Below are positions 63,062 to 64,000 of a stretch of 64,000 nucleotides of DNA, one piece after another (position 1 is the first letter of the stretch; each line of letters starts with the position of its first letter). Below the pieces are notes generated by a model. It did no database searches, was not told the origin of the DNA, and was given only the letters and a program-made list of their open reading frames with translations. Where the stretch lies: positions 62,001 to 126,000 of the forward strand of contig DXVO01000021.1 in NCBI GenBank assembly GCA_019417325.1, read 5' to 3'. The translations under genes were made by a program, and so were the position numbers. Origin of the DNA: Parabacteroides sp. GTDB taxonomy: Bacteria; Bacteroidota; Bacteroidia; Bacteroidales; Tannerellaceae.

Positions 63062-63130
63062 TTATTCTTCTATAGCTGCCTGAGCCGCTGCGATATATGT
63101 ATTGATTACTAGTTGTTTACGTGAAATCAT
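63062..63130 (-). CDS. Very small open frame of 22 codons
   Basis: ATG to TAA encodes M-I-S-R-K-Q-L-V-I-N then T-Y-I-A-A-A-Q-A-A-I-E-E. The composition looks protein-like (an amphipathic helix), but there is no ribosome-binding site. It could be the end of a lost gene. Confidence 0.25.
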   Translation of the reverse strand: MISRKQLVINTYIAAAQAAIEE

Positions 63131-63302
63131 TAAACAGTGTGTAAACTTTTTGGATTTATATCCTTTTATGTAACCTTCATCAACAGATTAAGATATTCAA
63201 AGATAAAGTTATTTAGGAAAGGAGAATACTTTTAGACTTTAATTTCACGTTTTATGAATGAAATGTCATAGTAATATCTTTTTCTCCTTATCGTAAGGAT
63301 AT

Positions 63303-63341
63303 AAAAAAGAACGTCTGAAGTAGTGCTACGCCGGACGTTTA
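63303..63341 (-). terminator. Terminator of the 176-residue orphan gene
   Basis: AACGTCcG and CaGACGTT (minus strand) enclose TAG-type inner pairing and are followed by TTTTTT on the minus strand. Confidence 0.65.
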
Positions 63342-63373
63342 TTCTATGGACAATACATAGCCCACTTTTTTGC

Positions 63374-63904
63374 TTACAATAATTGATAATTATGATTGTT
63401 CCAATCGATATCAATTACAGATTGAGACAATGTCTGATTTTCTGTCAGAACCCTTAACCTGAATCCCCAATGCCCCACTAAGTGATTCTGACCAATATGA
63501 TCTACAAAATAAAAAACACTTTTACCACCATAATCAAAATAACAAGTTTTAGCTAATTTACTATGTTTTTTATCTGTAATAGGCTTTCCCTCTTGATCTA
63601 AATCAACAATAAAAGCATCTTGTGCCACATTAGGTCTTTGTCCGAGATGATTACCTCCCGGAACACCCTGAGCGTCCCATCTTATCTCATAAAGGACCTC
63701 CAGGTCGGGATTAGGCATCAAAGCTATTGCATATACCAAAGAGCGATCCTTTTGATTGTCTTTCCAACAAAAAGAAGAAGGATCCATGTATAAGAAAGTT
63801 TCAACTGTATTTCCATTCCATTTTTTTAATTTATTCTCTATAAATGGAGGAAGATCTCCCTCACAATAATTATAGGTTTCATTTTTCAGTAAACTTTTAG
63901 GCAT
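63374..63904 (-). CDS. Orphan 176-residue protein sharing a leader with the 14695 gene
   Basis: I do not recognise this protein. It has no signal peptide and no membrane helix; it is rich in aromatic residues (F-L-Y-M-D-P-S-S-F-C-W near residue 37) and has several hydrophobic beta-like stretches, with D-Y-G-G-K-S-V-F-Y-F-V-D-H near residue 124. It is a single-gene unit with its own terminator. The sequence shows no resemblance to the 191-residue protein at 14695-15270, yet the leader is nearly the same, so the common feature of the two is control, not ancestry. Confidence 0.6.
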   Translation of the reverse strand: MPKSLLKNETYNYCEGDLPPFIENKLKKWNGNTVETFLYMDPSSFCWKDNQKDRSLVYAIALMPNPDLEVLYEIRWDAQGVPGGNHLGQRPNVAQDAFIVDLDQEGKPITDKKHSKLAKTCYFDYGGKSVFYFVDHIGQNHLVGHWGFRLRVLTENQTLSQSVIDIDWNNHNYQLL

Positions 63905-63920
63905 AATAAATTTATTTTTT

Positions 63921-63991
63921 TCCTACTCTCTTTCAGGCTTTTCGGAACCCGCCTATATTCATTATCTCTGTAAGCTTACGATACAAAGATA
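63921..63991 (-). promoter_or_regulatory. Leader of the 176-residue orphan gene
   Basis: Minus strand: TATCTTTG box, GTAAGCTTAC palindrome, the exact GGCGGGTTCCGAAAAGCC block (63936-63953), then GAGAGTAGGA, as at 14605-14677. Two bases fewer lie between palindrome and block. Confidence 0.8.
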
Positions 63992-64000
63992 TGATTGGGT

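Noticed and set aside
1..64000. CRISPR array or cas genes
   Set aside because: No series of equal direct repeats with spacers and no cas-like protein was seen on either strand.

Overview
The window reads as chromosome of a gut Bacteroidales bacterium, most likely Bacteroides or Parabacteroides (inference, not proven). Grounds: a SusC/SusD pair, GH92 and GH172 glycosidases, a sialidase, RteC, BfmA/BtgA-type and DUF5712 mobilisation genes, tyrosine integrases of the Bacteroides conjugative-transposon type, and TAnnTTTG-like -7 boxes.

Left chromosomal part (1-15.8 kb): the end of an RND efflux pump with its TolC protein, a GH172-type enzyme, a DoxD/DoxA protein, flavodoxin, enolase, a GH92 mannosidase, an alkyl-DNA repair protein, a three-gene unit (acetyltransferase fusion, DUF3788, DUF1848), a sialidase and an orphan 191-residue protein. 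Decayed fragments of a FISUMP-type protein and a DJ-1/PfpI protein lie between genes.

Island (15.82-37.12 kb): an integrative element sits in the 3' end of a tRNA-Ser(UGA) gene. A 14-bp direct repeat of the tRNA end, 21.3 kb apart, marks its borders. The outer element (A) carries an arsenic operon (arsR, two thiol proteins, an ArsG-type permease, arsD, arsA, arsC, acr3) with two ArsR-type palindromes, a truncated rteC, an ORF6N gene and an integrase gene now in two pieces. Between those pieces lies a second element (B, about 23.9-36.1 kb) with its own mobilisation genes, two overlapping integrases, and a cargo of AraC/GyrI regulator, zinc ribbon, SPL-type radical SAM and YoaP-type acetyltransferase. 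Inside B, a third insert (about 30.5-33.0 kb) is bracketed by a direct repeat of about 295 bp. It brings a TIR-domain protein and a membrane-anchored coiled-coil protein, the best candidate in the window for an undescribed anti-phage or NAD-depleting system.

Right chromosomal part (37.2-64 kb): a thioredoxin lipoprotein, a nitroreductase, an ExbB-ExbD-ExbD-TonB energy-transduction cluster with PstS-like and TPR proteins, a SusC/SusD pair followed by a three-haem peroxidase-like cytochrome and an RlpA-like protein, a CzcCBA-type metal efflux system with its two-component regulators, and a YeiH-family transporter next to the wreck of a LysR regulator. At the extreme right is an orphan 176-residue gene on the minus strand. 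Its leader is nearly the same as that of the orphan 191-residue gene 49 kb away, which suggests the two are co-regulated.
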